This document shows positions 6,255-6,592 of a stretch of DNA of 6,592 nucleotides, piece after piece. The stretch comes from Fimbriimonadaceae bacterium. GTDB taxonomy: Bacteria > Armatimonadota > Fimbriimonadia > Fimbriimonadales > Fimbriimonadaceae. The stretch lies in the NCBI GenBank assembly GCA_019454665.1, contig JACFNW010000066.1:1-6592 (forward strand), given 5' to 3'. Position 1 is the first letter of the stretch, and every line of letters starts with the position of its first letter. A program made the position numbers and the translations under genes. The notes beneath the pieces are model-generated. The model searched no databases. It was not told the DNA's origin and saw only the letters and a program-made list of their open reading frames with translations.

Positions 6255-6281
6255 CGCGCTGCCCGCTAACCGGGCATCGCG
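6255..6281. terminator. Hairpin between convergent genes, possible bidirectional terminator
   Basis: GCCCG (6261-6265) pairs perfectly with CGGGC (6271-6275) around the 5-base loop CTAAC. The stem extends by T6260-A6276, one C/T mismatch, and CGCG (6255-6258) with CGCG (6278-6281). It begins immediately after the TGA of the oxidoreductase gene and includes the stop codon of the opposite gene in its loop. No T tract follows on either strand, so termination would need a factor or the stem alone. Confidence 0.4.
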
Positions 6282-6592
6282 AACAGACTCGGGAAGCCGC
6301 CCGTGTGCCAGAAGAGCACGCGGCCGCGGAGTTCGCCCCGCTCGGCCAGGCCGACCAGCCCCGCGAACGACTTGGCGCTGTAGACCGGGTCGAGGAAGAT
6401 GCCTTCGGCCCGCGCCATGCGTTGGATCGCCGCCATCCCGTCGTCGCTGAACACGGCGTAGCCCGGGCCGACCCAGTCCAGCCAATACTCGAAGTCGCTC
6501 TCGCGGAGCCGCTTGTTCTCCCCCGTGATCTTGTCCAAGCCTTCCGCGAGTGGGACGAGCGTCTCCGCCACCAGGCCGGGTTCGGGGTCGCA
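6266..6592 (-). CDS. D-cysteine desulfhydrase / ACC deaminase family, C-terminal part
   Basis: The frame is open to the right edge, so only the last 108 residues of a protein usually about 330 residues long are present; the N-terminal two thirds, including the PLP-binding lysine, lies outside. Family features are GYAVFSDDGMAAIQRMARAEGIFLDPVYSAKSFAGL (45-79 of the visible part) and the C-terminal LFWHTGGFPSLFA with the HTGG motif (96-99). These enzymes are PLP-dependent fold-type II proteins that break D-cysteine to pyruvate, ammonia and sulfide, or open the ring of 1-aminocyclopropane-1-carboxylate; the two activities cannot be separated from this fragment, though D-cysteine desulfhydrase is the commoner assignment. 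The internal GTG at 6571-6569 is not the true start. The gene is convergent with the glycan cassette, 11 bases from it, and functionally unrelated by appearance. Confidence 0.85.
   Translation of the reverse strand, partial: CDPEPGLVAETLVPLAEGLDKITGENKRLRESDFEYWLDWVGPGYAVFSDDGMAAIQRMARAEGIFLDPVYSAKSFAGLVGLAERGELRGRVLFWHTGGFPSLFAMPG

Noticed and set aside
3912..6485. Very long open frame on the minus strand (about 857 codons) opposite the bi-domain oxidoreductase
   Set aside because: It is antisense to a clear, motif-complete gene, and its translation is rich in Arg, Gly, His and Asp without family resemblance, as expected from GC-rich codon periodicity.
1..6592. tRNA, rRNA, CRISPR, transposase, attachment sites or phage genes
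   Set aside because: No clover-leaf gene, regularly spaced repeats, transposase motifs or long terminal repeats were seen on either strand by eye.

Overview
The window is a GC-rich bacterial chromosome segment with compact genes, several GTG starts and clear Shine-Dalgarno sites in front of two of them. A Uma2-family nuclease, a small ThuA-domain protein and a bi-domain polysaccharide oxidoreductase together fit lineages such as Armatimonadota (Fimbriimonadia-like), Planctomycetota or Chloroflexota. Armatimonadota is a tentative guess, because nothing here is a taxonomic marker. There are six protein-coding genes, one cut by the right edge. No rRNA, tRNA, CRISPR array, insertion sequence or phage gene was seen.

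Layout. Positions 1-110 are non-coding or the very end of an upstream gene, with short inverted repeats. A Uma2-family PD-(D/E)XK protein (111-704, +) converges on a ThuA-domain protein (701-1396, -), and their stop codons share one CTAG. A 203-base divergent intergenic region (1397-1599) holds candidate promoters for both directions and a perfect 17-base palindrome. Then comes a three-gene + strand cassette: a WbpG/PseA-type N-acetyl sugar amidotransferase (1600-2823), a GT-B glycosyltransferase (2828-3976) only 4 bases downstream, and, after a 136-base gap, a two-domain MDR dehydrogenase-Gfo/Idh/MocA fusion (4113-6254). An 11-base gap with a hairpin separates it from the 3' end of a convergent D-cysteine desulfhydrase/ACC deaminase-family gene (6266 to the edge, -).

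How the genes work together. The three-gene cassette looks like part of a surface-glycan pathway: one enzyme aminates an N-acetyl sugar (acetamido to acetamidino), one transfers a sugar, and one carries out redox chemistry on a sugar or sugar nucleotide. Both ends of the cassette are visible and bordered by oppositely oriented unrelated genes, so the HisH- and HisF-like ammonia-supplying partners that WbpG-type enzymes use in Pseudomonas O-antigen synthesis are not adjacent. The Uma2, ThuA and PLP-enzyme genes appear to be unrelated neighbours.

The points most worth a second look are the orphaned amidotransferase, the oxidoreductase fusion whose dehydrogenase half has lost the usual zinc ligands, a near-identical TAGAATGGGT(G/C)ATG element at the starts of both the Uma2 and ThuA genes that suggests leaderless transcripts, and the palindrome upstream of the glycan cassette. 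I found no convincing new defence or mobile system.
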